Made by a program: the position numbers and the translations under genes. The notes below the pieces were generated by a model, which was not told the DNA's origin, did not search any database, and saw only the letters and a list, made by a program, of their open reading frames with translations. Source: UBA1672 sp964587815 (lineage in GTDB: Bacteria > Pseudomonadota > Alphaproteobacteria > Micavibrionales > Micavibrionaceae). Taken from it: a DNA stretch of 64,000 nucleotides. Shown here piece after piece: positions 16,369 to 26,142 of this stretch (its first letter is position 1; each line of letters starts with the position of its first letter). Location of the stretch: NCBI GenBank assembly GCA_964587815.1, contig CAZPMH010000006.1, forward strand, positions 1 through 64,000, read 5' to 3'.

Positions 16369-17988
16369 TTATTGCAAAACCTGCATCGCATCCTGACCGT
16401 TGAGCAGGAATTTACCTTCAGGTGTTGCCTCGAATTCAAATTTATATGCGCCTGCCTGACCTGCAGGTGTAGCGGCATCTTTTAGCTTCATAAGGTTTTC
16501 CAACAGACCCGAAGGTGCGAACTCTGACGTTTCGCCATCTTCACTATTTCGTTTGGTGTGCTGTTTTTGTTCGTATGATCTGATTTTTTGGATGACAGTG
16601 TCCATGCCTGCAAAAATGCTCGTGAATTTTGCGACAAAGCCACTGATCGCAGTTAAGTCGGTTAAGACTTCGCCATCCAAACTAACGTTATAATCTTTAG
16701 CCTTTGCATAGTTATCCGTCATGCTTAGCTTCGTGTTGGCCTGTGCCAAAATCGCAGGCAGTTTGAACATAATTCCCATGGCGGCAAATTGTGCGCTGTC
16801 GGGGTTTTCCGCGATAGAACGCAAGGTTGTCGTTGCCAATTTTGACAAGGTTAGGAAGGGAACGTTTTCAGCGCTCAAGTTGAATTTGAATGCATTCGGG
16901 CTGAGTTCGCCAAGTTCGTCCTGTTTTTCGCCTTTGACGTTCAGGCCATCATATTGTGTGCCGAGCATGATTATTCCGGTTTCTGTATTCATGCTTTTTG
17001 TGCCAATTGAGAAGGAGGCGCTGCTCAATGTCATTTCATCAAAGGGGCGCCTTTCGTTTCTTTGGTCTGCGAGGTAGGACACATCCTTAACTTGATAAGC
17101 AAAGTCAAAGCCGCTCATATCCATATCGTATAGCTCGAAAATCATGTCGATGATTTTGTTGTTATCAATGCCTTCGACTGACTCGGGGCTATCAGGATCA
17201 ATATTATTGAGCGTATTGAATGTGTCTTCATACTTTAAAATGATGGCTTCGTATTCTTTCAATGTCGGAAGGACGGCATCTGTTAAGTTCGATACGACTT
17301 TGAATTCACCGATTTTCACAACTTCGGGGTCTTGCGGTGGTGCGATTTCTATATCTGAAAATGTGATGTTGAAAGGCCCTGTATAGCGGCTTTTCTCTCC
17401 ATCAGCAGGTTGGTTCGCTGTTTTTTCAAAGTTCGAGAATATGTTTACGCCGCCCACCTTTGTGCCGATATCTTCATCGGCCAGTTTGAACGTCATATCG
17501 TAAAGGTTCATATTTAATTTTGTGAAATAGCCCAAAGCTTCGCTCATAACACCAACGGTTTTCTGGTCGCCGAATTCGATGTGGAAGTCTTCGCCCGCAT
17601 CCTCGCTTTGCAGGGTTAGTTTTTGTGGGATTGTCCATGTTGTTGTCCAAAGACCGTCTTCGGCAGGAACAGCGTTGATGCGGATAGGGGCGATGCGCAT
17701 CATGACTTTGTCATCGTTTGATGTGCTTTCAATTTCTGGTGGCTTTACGCTTATGACAGGGAAAGTGATTTCGTAAAACGTGTCTGCCTGTTGCACGGTC
17801 AGTTCACCTTCATAATCGAACCTTAGACCGCCAAATGCGTCGTTCGTTGTTTTTTGATAATCAAGAAAATCCTGAAATAACGTTTTCAGTTTTGCTTCAC
17901 CTTGCGCGTCAATGGTTTGCGCTTGCGCGGGGTGAGAGAAAACAAAAATAAAAGATGCGGTGAGAAGTGCCAGAAAGGTTTGTTTCAT
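16369..17988 (-). CDS. Large exported protein of unknown function
   Basis: A 539-residue protein with a signal peptide cleaved near AQAQT (about residue 24). The mature part is acidic, predicted mainly beta with repeated amphipathic strands, and has no cysteine or extra membrane helix. Its content recalls periplasmic DUF945/DUF2125-type proteins of Proteobacteria, but I see no diagnostic motif and leave the family open. It is divergent from the helicase-domain gene and convergent with hemW. Confidence 0.75.
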   Translation of the reverse strand: MKQTFLALLTASFIFVFSHPAQAQTIDAQGEAKLKTLFQDFLDYQKTTNDAFGGLRFDYEGELTVQQADTFYEITFPVISVKPPEIESTSNDDKVMMRIAPIRINAVPAEDGLWTTTWTIPQKLTLQSEDAGEDFHIEFGDQKTVGVMSEALGYFTKLNMNLYDMTFKLADEDIGTKVGGVNIFSNFEKTANQPADGEKSRYTGPFNITFSDIEIAPPQDPEVVKIGEFKVVSNLTDAVLPTLKEYEAIILKYEDTFNTLNNIDPDSPESVEGIDNNKIIDMIFELYDMDMSGFDFAYQVKDVSYLADQRNERRPFDEMTLSSASFSIGTKSMNTETGIIMLGTQYDGLNVKGEKQDELGELSPNAFKFNLSAENVPFLTLSKLATTTLRSIAENPDSAQFAAMGIMFKLPAILAQANTKLSMTDNYAKAKDYNVSLDGEVLTDLTAISGFVAKFTSIFAGMDTVIQKIRSYEQKQHTKRNSEDGETSEFAPSGLLENLMKLKDAATPAGQAGAYKFEFEATPEGKFLLNGQDAMQVLQ

Positions 17989-18122
17989 GATTTGTCCTGA
18001 AATTTATAAAGTCATCGTGTTTCAATCGATTAAAGATGACCGAATTTAAACAAAAACGCTTGATGAATCCAAGGATAAACTGCATTAATACCCGTATTGT
18101 TTTACAGGTTGGTTTGAATATT

Positions 18123-19268
18123 ATGATTTTAAATGCAAAAGCATCACAGTTTTCTTTTTCACCTAAGGGTGAAATTTTATGGCAGGAGAAAGTGAATAAC
18201 CCTGTTCCGGGTGTGCCTGTTGCGGTTCTGTCTAAAGGTAATCGCGCGTTGAAGCCTGAGATTACCGTTTTGCCTGATGCTTTGCCCGAAGGGAGCGATG
18301 CGAATGCCGTTAAGGGGCATTTGACATTATGGTTGCAGACGCAGGTTAATGAAGTTTTGGCTCCATTGGCGGCGTTAGAAGTTCCTGAAGGAGCTGCGGT
18401 TAAAGATGATGCCGTTTCGAAAATAGCGGCAAAGATGTATGACGGCATGGGCATTGTCAGGCGCGAAGATATTGAAGATGTGATCGCGGAACTTGATACG
18501 GAGATGCGCAGTGAATTGCGCGCGAAGAATATTCGTCTTGGCCCGATCCTTGTGTTCATGCCAGCCTTAAAAAAGCCTGCGGCTGTGCGTTTGAAAGCTT
18601 TGTTATGGGCACTTTACAATGATCTGGATTTGCCTGTTTCCGTTCCTGCGGATGGTATTGTTTCGGTGCGTGTGGAAGATGAAAACCCTAACCTCGATTT
18701 TTATCGTGCGATTGGGTATCCGCTTTATGGCGGGCGTGCGGTGCGTATTGATATGCTGGATCGTGTGATTTCCTGTGTTTACGACCATGCGGAGAAGGGC
18801 AAGTTTCAAGCGCGGCATGAGATGGCAGAGTGGTTGGGCTCTTCGATTGAGGATCTTTATAAAGTGCTTGAAGATATGGGGCATACAAAAATTTACGACC
18901 CTGCGGATCATGTTGAAGAAGAGGGCGCCGAAGCTGCAGATGAAAAATCTGCTGATGAGGCTGTAGCTGATGAGACTGGTGCAGAAAATCAGGCAGAGGA
19001 GACAAAAGAGGCTAAGCCTGAGGAAGAGGTTAAGAAGCCAGAGCTTGCGACATTCCGTTTGAAAAAAGGCAAGGCGTTCAAGCAAAAGTCGGGTGGTAAA
19101 GGCGGCTTTAAGAAAAAAGATGCCGGTGACAAATCTAAAAATAAGAAGAATCGAGATGGCAAAAAGGACAAGAAGCCCAAGCAAAAAGGGCCGCGCGTCA
19201 TTAGTGCCGAAGCCAAGACGTCGGACGAAGATTCACCGTTCGCGATTTTACAGCAACTTAAAAAATAA
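18123..19268 (+). CDS. Orphan C-terminal domain of the alphaproteobacterial SUV3-like helicase
   Basis: About 381 residues. The region around ELRAKNIRLGPILVFMPALK and VRLKALLWAL matches what I know of the domain that follows the motor in alphaproteobacterial SUV3/MgpS-type helicases, including the Lys-rich disordered tail ending in DSPFAILQQLK. No Walker A, DExH or other helicase motif is present, so this is a detached accessory domain and not an ATPase. It is probably RNA-related, but that is inference. Several ATGs are possible (18036, 18066, 18123); I prefer 18123 because it leaves room for the divergent promoters, though no start has a strong ribosome site. Confidence 0.75.
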   Translation: MILNAKASQFSFSPKGEILWQEKVNNPVPGVPVAVLSKGNRALKPEITVLPDALPEGSDANAVKGHLTLWLQTQVNEVLAPLAALEVPEGAAVKDDAVSKIAAKMYDGMGIVRREDIEDVIAELDTEMRSELRAKNIRLGPILVFMPALKKPAAVRLKALLWALYNDLDLPVSVPADGIVSVRVEDENPNLDFYRAIGYPLYGGRAVRIDMLDRVISCVYDHAEKGKFQARHEMAEWLGSSIEDLYKVLEDMGHTKIYDPADHVEEEGAEAADEKSADEAVADETGAENQAEETKEAKPEEEVKKPELATFRLKKGKAFKQKSGGKGGFKKKDAGDKSKNKKNRDGKKDKKPKQKGPRVISAEAKTSDEDSPFAILQQLKK

Positions 19269-19310
19269 CGAGTTTGTGAGATGTTCGCTTTGTGATATTT
19301 TCAACATATC

Positions 19311-19697
19311 ATGACGTTAAGATTTATTTCCTTTTCTTTTTTTATTATGCTCATCGCTGTTGGTGTGTTTTTGCCGCAAAAAGCGCAGGCCGTGCGGTTT
19401 AGCGGTGAATATCTAATGAAGGTTTGTGCCCTTGATCGTAACGGGAATGAGCGCGTGCGCGGTGGGAAGGTTATCTGTCAGTCCTATATTTCGGGCGTTA
19501 TTGATTATCACAACACATTGCGGGCGATGGATTTAACCTCTGATATGAATTTTTGCATCCCTAATGATGAGACATTGAATGATATTCATATTCGTGTTTG
19601 GGCGTATATGACGAGGCGTGAGAAGCTGCATAATCAGTTTGTTGCTGCGCCCGGCGTGGCGATGGCGCTTTTTTCGTTTTATCCGTGTAAAAAGTGA
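19311..19697 (+). CDS. Secreted Rap1a/Tai-like domain protein
   Basis: A 128-residue protein with a signal peptide ending near AQA (about 27). The mature domain has the Rap1a/Tai family spacing of Cys, Gly and aromatic residues: GEYLMKVC, ICQSYISGVIDY, FCIP, then a helix ending FYPC. Rap1a of Serratia is the immunity protein to a type VI effector, but chromosomal relatives are widespread in Proteobacteria without any effector nearby, as here. The function in this organism is therefore unknown; four cysteines probably form two disulfides in the periplasm. Confidence 0.75.
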   Translation: MTLRFISFSFFIMLIAVGVFLPQKAQAVRFSGEYLMKVCALDRNGNERVRGGKVICQSYISGVIDYHNTLRAMDLTSDMNFCIPNDETLNDIHIRVWAYMTRREKLHNQFVAAPGVAMALFSFYPCKK

Positions 19698-19741
19698 TTT
19701 ATAGTTTGTTTAAGGGTTCTATTATTTCTTAAGGTAAAAAA

Positions 19742-20269
19742 GTGAGCACAAAAAGACCGCCTCATATCGTTCGTTTGGATCGGGACACAGAAGATCATAT
19801 TCTTCCCAAGGATTTTTTCGATATTCTTGTGCATCGGTTTTTTCCCGTGATCAGCATGACATATATCGGTTCGATTATTGGCATCGCCCTGAGTAAGGGT
19901 GATTTTGTGCGTTATGTGTTTTTCGATAATACAGCTTATATGATGGCGCTTTTTATTGTGCTTTGGGTTTCTGGCCCTGCGCTGACGTGGATATTTTTGC
20001 GCGGCAGTCCGCTTTTTTATCATGTGGCGGACATTTGGTATAAAATTTTAGCAGGCTTGATGGTTGTGACCATTACCCTAAGCTTTTTTCTGTTTCCTGA
20101 GGGGGATATGTTCGGCTTACGGTTCTATTTTGTTTTGTCCGTTCCTGTCTTTGTTTTGATTTACTATTTCTTTGTGCGTGGTGGCTTGCCACCATTTGCG
20201 GCATACCCGCTGAATGCGCTGGGGGTTTGTCTTTTGCTGTATGGGGCGGCGGTTAATATTATTTTTTAG
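19742..20269 (+). CDS. Small polytopic membrane protein, unknown function
   Basis: 175 residues with a GTG start that has TAAGG six bases upstream. The first 30 residues are soluble and charged; then come about five hydrophobic segments (FFPVISMTYIGSIIGIAL, YMMALFIVLWVSG, LAGLMVVTITLSFFLF, YFVLSVPVFVLIYYFF and NALGVCLLLYGAAVNIIF). No family recognised. It follows the Rap1a-like gene by 44 bases and converges on the polyprenyl synthase gene. Confidence 0.75.
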   Translation: MSTKRPPHIVRLDRDTEDHILPKDFFDILVHRFFPVISMTYIGSIIGIALSKGDFVRYVFFDNTAYMMALFIVLWVSGPALTWIFLRGSPLFYHVADIWYKILAGLMVVTITLSFFLFPEGDMFGLRFYFVLSVPVFVLIYYFFVRGGLPPFAAYPLNALGVCLLLYGAAVNIIF

Positions 20270-20282
20270 CCGTTATTAACGT

Positions 20283-21296
20283 CTACATATGGCGGCTGAT
20301 TGTATAATCTGCAATTTCCGCAAGCAGTGATTTCATTTGGCTGTCTGGTAGGTCGCTAAGAGCTGCCTTTGCTTGCTGTGCGTAATCTTTTGCTAAGTTG
20401 TGTGATTTTTCGAACGCGTTATATTTAGCCATATAGCTGCGCGCTGTTTCGAAGTCTGCGTCTGTTTGTTCTTTGTGGCCGACGGTGCGCTTCCAGAATG
20501 CTTTTTCCTCTTCATCAGCATTCTTAAGTGCGAAAATCACAGGGGCGGTCATTTTTCCCTCTTTGAAGTCGTCTCCGATTTCTTTGCCGATTGTTTGTGT
20601 GTCGGCCTTGTAGTCAAGCAGGTCGTCAATGACTTGGAAGGCGTTTCCAACGGCGTTGCCGTAGGCTTTCATTGCGTCAATTTTATCCTGTTCTTGTTCG
20701 GTGATGATCGGGCCGACTTCGCATGCAGCGGCGAAGAGCGCGGCTGTTTTTGCTTCGATCACGTCTTTGTATTCATCGAGATTGGTATCAATATTGTTTG
20801 TTGTGATGAGTTGCAAAACCTCACCTTGAGCGATAACTGCGGACGCGTTTGAAAGTGTTCGTAAGATATCGAGTGAGCCGCTTTCGACCATCATTTGAAA
20901 GGCTTTTGAGAAGAGGAAATCTCCTACCAATACGCTGGCCTGATTGCCGAAAACAAGGTTCGCTGTTTTTTTGCCACGGCGCTCATAGCTTTCATCGACC
21001 ACATCATCATGCAGAAGTGTGGCAGTATGAATGAATTCAACGGCAGCAGCGAGCGTGTATGATTTTTCCAGGTTATCTGTAAACAGAGCTGTGGATGCTA
21101 ATGTCAGAAGAGGGCGAATGCGTTTGCCGCCGGCTGATACGAGATATTCCGCGAGTTTCGGGATCAGACTTACATCTGAGCGCATATTTTCGACTATAAG
21201 CGCATCGACCTGTTTCATGTCGGATGCCAATGCGTCCGAAAGGGTTGCTAGCGGGTTTTGTATCTTTTGTGCACTTTTCTCAGGCGCGGGCTGCAT
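20283..21296 (-). CDS. ispB: Long-chain polyprenyl diphosphate synthase (octaprenyl type)
   Basis: Builds the isoprenoid side chain of ubiquinone from FPP and IPP. Both aspartate-rich motifs are intact: first DDVVD at 97-101 in LLHDDVVDES, second IDDLLDY at about 226; the basic GGKRIRP motif is at 57-62. The residues before the first motif are small (HTATL), consistent with a long product. At 337 residues it is of IspB/DdsA type; chain length cannot be read from sequence. It complements ispA at 50 kb, which makes its substrate. Confidence 0.9.
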   Translation of the reverse strand: MQPAPEKSAQKIQNPLATLSDALASDMKQVDALIVENMRSDVSLIPKLAEYLVSAGGKRIRPLLTLASTALFTDNLEKSYTLAAAVEFIHTATLLHDDVVDESYERRGKKTANLVFGNQASVLVGDFLFSKAFQMMVESGSLDILRTLSNASAVIAQGEVLQLITTNNIDTNLDEYKDVIEAKTAALFAAACEVGPIITEQEQDKIDAMKAYGNAVGNAFQVIDDLLDYKADTQTIGKEIGDDFKEGKMTAPVIFALKNADEEEKAFWKRTVGHKEQTDADFETARSYMAKYNAFEKSHNLAKDYAQQAKAALSDLPDSQMKSLLAEIADYTISRHM

Positions 21297-21375
21297 TACA
21301 TTTAATCACTGTTTTTTTACTGATATCATAAGGACTTAAAACAGTTTTTTGGCAGTGTTGCAAGCGTGAATTGGT

Positions 21376-22038
21376 TTATTCTTCCCATTCACTTTCGAAT
21401 TCTTCTTCCAGCTCTTTTTCCAGATCTTCTTCCATATCTTCTTCCTGCTGTTCTTTTTCCGGTCTCTCATCACGATCGTCTCGACCAAATGATTTCGAAT
21501 TTAAGCCGCCTTTGTTTTTGTTGGCTTCTTTGTATTTCTTTAGAATCGACATAATGCCAAAGGAATCTTCGGGTTGCTTTTCTTCTTCTGCCGTTTCTGT
21601 TTCAGGTTCCTCTTCCAGCAGATCTTCTTCAGGTTCTTTGTCTTCTTCAGCTTTCTTTGCGACAATTTGTGCCTGCTTTTTGTTTTCTTCTGCAAGAGTT
21701 TTGTACTTTTTCCAAAGCTGTTCTTCAGGAGTTAGCGGGCGGCTTAAAGGTCCATCTTCGCCTTCAGCGTTCTCCTCTGCGCCAGCTTGTTTTTCTGTGT
21801 CAGCTTTGGGCTTTTCTTTTTCTTTCCATGACGCGCTTTTTAATGATTTGCCTTTCGATGAGGACATCGAAGATTTACCTGACGCCTTTTCAGCGGCCTC
21901 TTTCTTTTCCATCAGCTCTTTTAAGAGGGCGATCATCTCGGCGCGTTTTTGCTCTTCTGCTGTTTGCGCCTTTACGACGGGTGCAAAAGCAAGTGAGAAT
22001 AAAGCGACAATACAAAATGCCTTGATATGCAGTAACAT
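21376..22038 (-). CDS. Exported, highly charged Glu/Lys-rich protein
   Basis: 220 residues with a signal peptide (hydrophobic core IVALFSLAFAPVV, cleavage near KAQ). The rest is low complexity: alternating Glu/Lys helices suggesting coiled coil, then an almost purely acidic C-terminus (EEDLEKELEEEFESEWEE region). No domain recognised. It could be a periplasmic spacer or cation-binding protein, but that is speculation. It is divergent from the GNAT gene. Confidence 0.65.
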   Translation of the reverse strand: MLLHIKAFCIVALFSLAFAPVVKAQTAEEQKRAEMIALLKELMEKKEAAEKASGKSSMSSSKGKSLKSASWKEKEKPKADTEKQAGAEENAEGEDGPLSRPLTPEEQLWKKYKTLAEENKKQAQIVAKKAEEDKEPEEDLLEEEPETETAEEEKQPEDSFGIMSILKKYKEANKNKGGLNSKSFGRDDRDERPEKEQQEEDMEEDLEKELEEEFESEWEE

Positions 22039-22107
22039 TTCTTTATCTTTTCGATATAGTTCGTTATTGATTTATACTGTTATTAAAATAGAGAGTGCGC
22101 CCCATAA

Positions 22108-22626
22108 ATGCAAGATATTGTGCCGAAAATCAAGGAAATCGGACCTGACGACCATGATTTGTTTTGGCAAATTTTGATTGCGCTTCATCTTGATCATGAT
22201 GTTGAACATTATGAGAAATGTTTTGAGCATCATCAAAATGGTGGGCGTGACATTATCCTTTCTTTTTTGGAAGATACTCCTGTTGGGTTTTGTGTGTTGA
22301 ACTGGGTTCCAAAATATGCGCCTTTTAAAGCCACGGGGTTGCCTGAAATACAAGATTTGAATGTCTTGCCACAGCACCGAAAGCAAGGCATTGGCCGTCA
22401 AATGATCGAATTTTGTGAGAAGAGGGCAGCGGATAAAGGGCATTGCGTGATGGGTATTGGGGTTGGAATGAATTCCTCGTTCGGATCTGCGCAGCGGCTT
22501 TACGTGAAGATGGGGTATGTGCCTGACGGGCTTGGTGTGAATTACGACAGAAAACAGATTGCATCAGGAGAATTTCGCCCGATTGACGATAATTTATGCC
22601 TGATGATGACAAAGTCCCTCGATTAA
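22108..22626 (+). CDS. GNAT family N-acetyltransferase
   Basis: 172 residues. The acetyl-CoA-binding motif A is clear: LNVLPQHRKQGIGRQMIEFC at about residues 87-106 (V-X-P-X-X-R-X-X-G-I-G), followed by a GSAQRLYVKMGYVPDG motif B. The substrate cannot be read from sequence. It stands alone between a divergent charged protein and ppdK. Confidence 0.88.
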   Translation: MQDIVPKIKEIGPDDHDLFWQILIALHLDHDVEHYEKCFEHHQNGGRDIILSFLEDTPVGFCVLNWVPKYAPFKATGLPEIQDLNVLPQHRKQGIGRQMIEFCEKRAADKGHCVMGIGVGMNSSFGSAQRLYVKMGYVPDGLGVNYDRKQIASGEFRPIDDNLCLMMTKSLD

Positions 22627-22728
22627 GGCGTCTTGTTTGGTCTGAATCCGTTATTAGGGCTTTTAATATCCGTTCAAGATGTGTTAAACCGTAAGCGTTT
22701 TTAAGTTTTTATCAGGAGCATGAAATTC

Positions 22729-25431
22729 ATGGCTAAATGGGTATATAATTTCGGTAAAGATCGTAATGATGGTGACGCAACAATGCGTAACCTTTTGGGC
22801 GGTAAGGGATGTAATTTGGCGGAGATGGCCTCTCTCGGTTTGCCTGTGCCTCCGGGTTTTACCATTACGACTGATGTTTGTACGCATTATTATGATAACG
22901 GCCATTCGTATCCTGATGATTTGAAGGCGCAAGTTGAGGAAAGCTTGCAATTGGTCGAAAAATCTATGGGTATGGAATTCGGTAGCAGTGAAAACCCACT
23001 GCTTGTTTCTGTCCGTTCGGGCGCGCGTGTTTCCATGCCGGGAATGATGGATACGGTTCTTAATCTTGGCCTTAATGACGAGACAGTAGAAGGATTAGCA
23101 AAGAAGTCAGGTGATGATCGATTTGCGTGGGATTCGTATCGTCGTTTTATTCAGATGTACGGCAATGTTGTGATGGGGGTTGAGCATCATGAATTTGAAG
23201 ATGTGCTTGATACCTACAAGCGCGATGAAAATCTGGCGCAGGATACGGATATAACCGCTGAGGGCTGGAAAGAGATCGTTGAAGAATATAAGGCCGTTGT
23301 TGAGCGTGAAGCAGGCAAGGCGTTTCCTTTTGACCCGAAAGAGCAGCTTTGGGGCGCGATTAGTGCGGTGTTTGAATCGTGGTCGGTGCCGCGCGCGGTG
23401 ACGTATCGTAAAATCAACGAAATTCCTGCTGATTGGGGAACAGCGGTGAATGTGCAATCCATGGTGTTCGGAAATATGGGTGATGATTGTGCGACGGGTG
23501 TTGCCTTTACGCGTGACCCATCTACCGGTGAGAATTATTTCTATGGCGAATATCTTGTGAATGCGCAAGGTGAAGATGTTGTTGCAGGCATTCGTACGCC
23601 GCAATCGCTGACAATTAAGGGCCGCGAGAAAGAAGGCAGCACGTTGCCATCAATGGAAGAGACAATGCCTGAGGTTTTTGCGCAACTCAATGATCTGCGT
23701 ATCAAATTGGAAGGGCATTATAAGGATGTTCAGGATATCGAATTTACGGTGCAGCAGGGCAATCTTTACATGCTGCAGACGCGTACAGGTAAGCGCACTG
23801 CTGCGGCGGCCTTAAAAATTGCTGTAGACCTTGTTGCGGAGGGGGTGATTGATGAAGAAGAGGCATTGTTGCGTGTTGATCCTCAGTCGCTGGATCAGTT
23901 GTTGCACCCGACATTAGACCCGAAGGCGAAACGTCAGATTATTTCAAAAGGTTTGCCTGCTTCGCCTGGGGCGGCTTCCGGTATGGTTGTTTTTACGGCC
24001 GATGATGCAGAGATTAAGTCACATGCAGGTGAGGCGGTTATTCTATGTCGTCAGGAAACGTCACCGGAAGATATTCACGGTATGCATGCATCGAACGGTA
24101 TTTTGACCTCTCGCGGTGGTATGACGAGCCATGCGGCGGTTGTGGCGCGTGGTATGGGTAAGCCGTGTGTCGCCGGTGCGGGTGATCTTTATATTGATCA
24201 TAAGCAGAAAGTGATCCGTAAGGGTGATTTGGATATTCATGAAGGTGATATTGTCACTATTGACGGGGCAACCGGTGAGATTATGTTGGGTAAGGTTCCA
24301 ACAATTAAGCCGAAGCTTTCAGGTGATTTTGCTACACTTATGGGCTGGGCCGATGGGCAACGCCGTATGCAGGTGCGTGCCAATGCGGAAACCCCACTCG
24401 ATGCGCAAACGGCGCGTGATTTTGGCGCGGAAGGGATTGGCCTGTGTCGTACAGAGCATATGTTTTTTGATGCGGAGCGTATTCAAAATGTGCGCGAAAT
24501 GATTTTCTCGCAAAATGATGCGGAGCGTCAGGCGGCACTCGATAAATTGTTACCTGCACAGCGCAGTGACTTTGAAGAGTTGTTTGGCATTATGCAGGGC
24601 CTGCCGATTACAGTGCGTTTGCTTGACCCGCCGTTGCATGAATTTTTGCCGCATTCTGATGAGGATATTAAGAGCTTTGCGAAGGCTGCGGATATTGAAG
24701 AAGATCAGGTTCGCCTGCGCCTTGCGGAATTGCATGAGACGAACCCGATGCTTGGTCATCGCGGTTGTCGCCTTGGGATCACCTATCCTGAGATTTACGC
24801 GATGCAGGCACATGCGATTTTTGAGGCTGCAGTTAATGTGACAGCAAAGTCAGGCAATGCAGTTTTACCTGAGGTTATGATCCCGTTGGTCGGTACGGCG
24901 AAAGAATTAGAATTGATGCGCGCCGTTGTTGATAATGCGGCGAAGGATGTGTTTGCAGATAAAGGTAGCTCGCTTGAGTATATCGTCGGGACGATGATTG
25001 AGTTGCCGCGTGCTGCTCTAACGGCTGACAAGATTGCAGAGCACGCTGATTTCTTCAGTTTCGGTACTAATGACCTGACTCAAACTGCGCTGGGGATGAG
25101 CCGTGATGACGCGTCAAGCTTCTTGCCGTACTACACGGAAAAGGGGATTTATGAGCGTGACCCGTTTGTTTCCATCGATGTTGAGGGTGTTGGCGCTCTT
25201 GTTGATATTGCGCAGGAAAAAGGGCGCAGTGTGAACGCGGACATCAAGCTTGGTATTTGTGGTGAGCACGGTGGCGACCCTGCATCAATCGCATTTTGTG
25301 AGAAGGTCGGTCTGAATTATGTTTCCTGTTCGCCTTATCGTGTGCCGATTGCACGTTTGGCGGCTGCGCAGGCTTCTGTGCGTTCCAGGCAGCAGAAAAC
25401 TGTTCAATTAAAGGACAAGAAGACGGCGTAA
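22729..25431 (+). CDS. ppdK: Pyruvate, phosphate dikinase
   Basis: Interconverts pyruvate + ATP + Pi and PEP + AMP + PPi. 900 residues with the full domain set: N-terminal ATP-grasp (MRNLLGGKGCNLAEM at the start), the central phosphohistidine domain with the swivelling His in GGMTSHAAVVARGMGKPCVAG, and the C-terminal PEP/pyruvate TIM barrel ending in GICGEHGGDP with the catalytic Cys region NYVSCSPYR. AGGAG lies ten bases before ATG 22729 but only one base before ATG 22720, so the later start is chosen. With maeB it gives a gluconeogenic route from malate to PEP. Confidence 0.98.
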   Translation: MAKWVYNFGKDRNDGDATMRNLLGGKGCNLAEMASLGLPVPPGFTITTDVCTHYYDNGHSYPDDLKAQVEESLQLVEKSMGMEFGSSENPLLVSVRSGARVSMPGMMDTVLNLGLNDETVEGLAKKSGDDRFAWDSYRRFIQMYGNVVMGVEHHEFEDVLDTYKRDENLAQDTDITAEGWKEIVEEYKAVVEREAGKAFPFDPKEQLWGAISAVFESWSVPRAVTYRKINEIPADWGTAVNVQSMVFGNMGDDCATGVAFTRDPSTGENYFYGEYLVNAQGEDVVAGIRTPQSLTIKGREKEGSTLPSMEETMPEVFAQLNDLRIKLEGHYKDVQDIEFTVQQGNLYMLQTRTGKRTAAAALKIAVDLVAEGVIDEEEALLRVDPQSLDQLLHPTLDPKAKRQIISKGLPASPGAASGMVVFTADDAEIKSHAGEAVILCRQETSPEDIHGMHASNGILTSRGGMTSHAAVVARGMGKPCVAGAGDLYIDHKQKVIRKGDLDIHEGDIVTIDGATGEIMLGKVPTIKPKLSGDFATLMGWADGQRRMQVRANAETPLDAQTARDFGAEGIGLCRTEHMFFDAERIQNVREMIFSQNDAERQAALDKLLPAQRSDFEELFGIMQGLPITVRLLDPPLHEFLPHSDEDIKSFAKAADIEEDQVRLRLAELHETNPMLGHRGCRLGITYPEIYAMQAHAIFEAAVNVTAKSGNAVLPEVMIPLVGTAKELELMRAVVDNAAKDVFADKGSSLEYIVGTMIELPRAALTADKIAEHADFFSFGTNDLTQTALGMSRDDASSFLPYYTEKGIYERDPFVSIDVEGVGALVDIAQEKGRSVNADIKLGICGEHGGDPASIAFCEKVGLNYVSCSPYRVPIARLAAAQASVRSRQQKTVQLKDKKTA

Positions 25432-25470
25432 TTGCTTTTGATAAATTTTAACAGTCAGGGAGTGTGTGCA

Positions 25471-26076
25471 ATGACTTTTAGGTTTAACTCTTACTTTGTT
25501 TTTCTTGTGGCGTTTTGCGTTTTTGCGATTTCGCATTTTTCATATGCTGAAACGGAGCGGACATATGAAAGCTATATGGAGCAATGCGCCAATAGCCCTA
25601 TGATGGATACGCCGTTATCACAAGGCGCATGCGGTTGCGTTTATGAAGCGCAGAAAGCCGCAGATCAAGAGCGTGAGCTGATGCTTGCACGGAGTACGCT
25701 TGATACGCTGGAAAAGCAATATCTTGTTTTCCAAGAGCGAATGAAGGGATATTCAAGCCTTACTGAAGGGGATTTAGCCGCAATTTGTGCGGTTAATAAG
25801 GATTACGATGACAGGCTGTCTGCAGCGACCGGTGACCCGGTTCAATATAGAGAGATATTGCAAGAGCGTCATAACGCAATAAACGGTGTTATTGCTAAAA
25901 ACGCGAATTCAGCTTATTCCAATGCGATACAACCGGCGTTGAATTACTGCATGGCGAAGGAAAAGCATCAGAAGCTTAAAGATAACGTGACAGAACTTGA
26001 GACAAACTTTGTTCCTGAATTTTCAGGGCTTACGGGGACGCGACTTAGGTCTTTCGTTGCGCAATGTTCGCGGTAA
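25471..26076 (+). CDS. Secreted CxC-motif protein A (tandem paralogue)
   Basis: 201 residues with a signal peptide (core FVFLVAFCVFAI, cleavage near SYAE). The mature protein opens with YMEQCANSP and a CGCVYEA motif, followed by long helical segments and two more cysteines (NYCMAK, AQCSR at the very end). ATG 25471 has GGGAG eight bases upstream. It is followed by a paralogue sharing the same plan, so the pair arose by duplication. No family recognised; likely a helical disulfide-bonded periplasmic protein. Confidence 0.75.
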   Translation: MTFRFNSYFVFLVAFCVFAISHFSYAETERTYESYMEQCANSPMMDTPLSQGACGCVYEAQKAADQERELMLARSTLDTLEKQYLVFQERMKGYSSLTEGDLAAICAVNKDYDDRLSAATGDPVQYREILQERHNAINGVIAKNANSAYSNAIQPALNYCMAKEKHQKLKDNVTELETNFVPEFSGLTGTRLRSFVAQCSR

Positions 26077-26142
26077 TTTCAATTCTTAGACAGACGTGAT
26101 ATCCTTTTATTTAAGGTTATATTTTAGGTGTTGAGGATTGGT

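Noticed and set aside
18036..18122. Extended start of the helicase-domain gene
   Set aside because: It leaves only 47 bases for two divergent promoters and adds no conserved sequence; kept as an alternative only.
21371..22177. Ser/Phe-rich plus-strand ORF opposite the acidic protein
   Set aside because: It is a mirror of Glu/Lys codons on the other strand; the minus-strand frame has a signal peptide.
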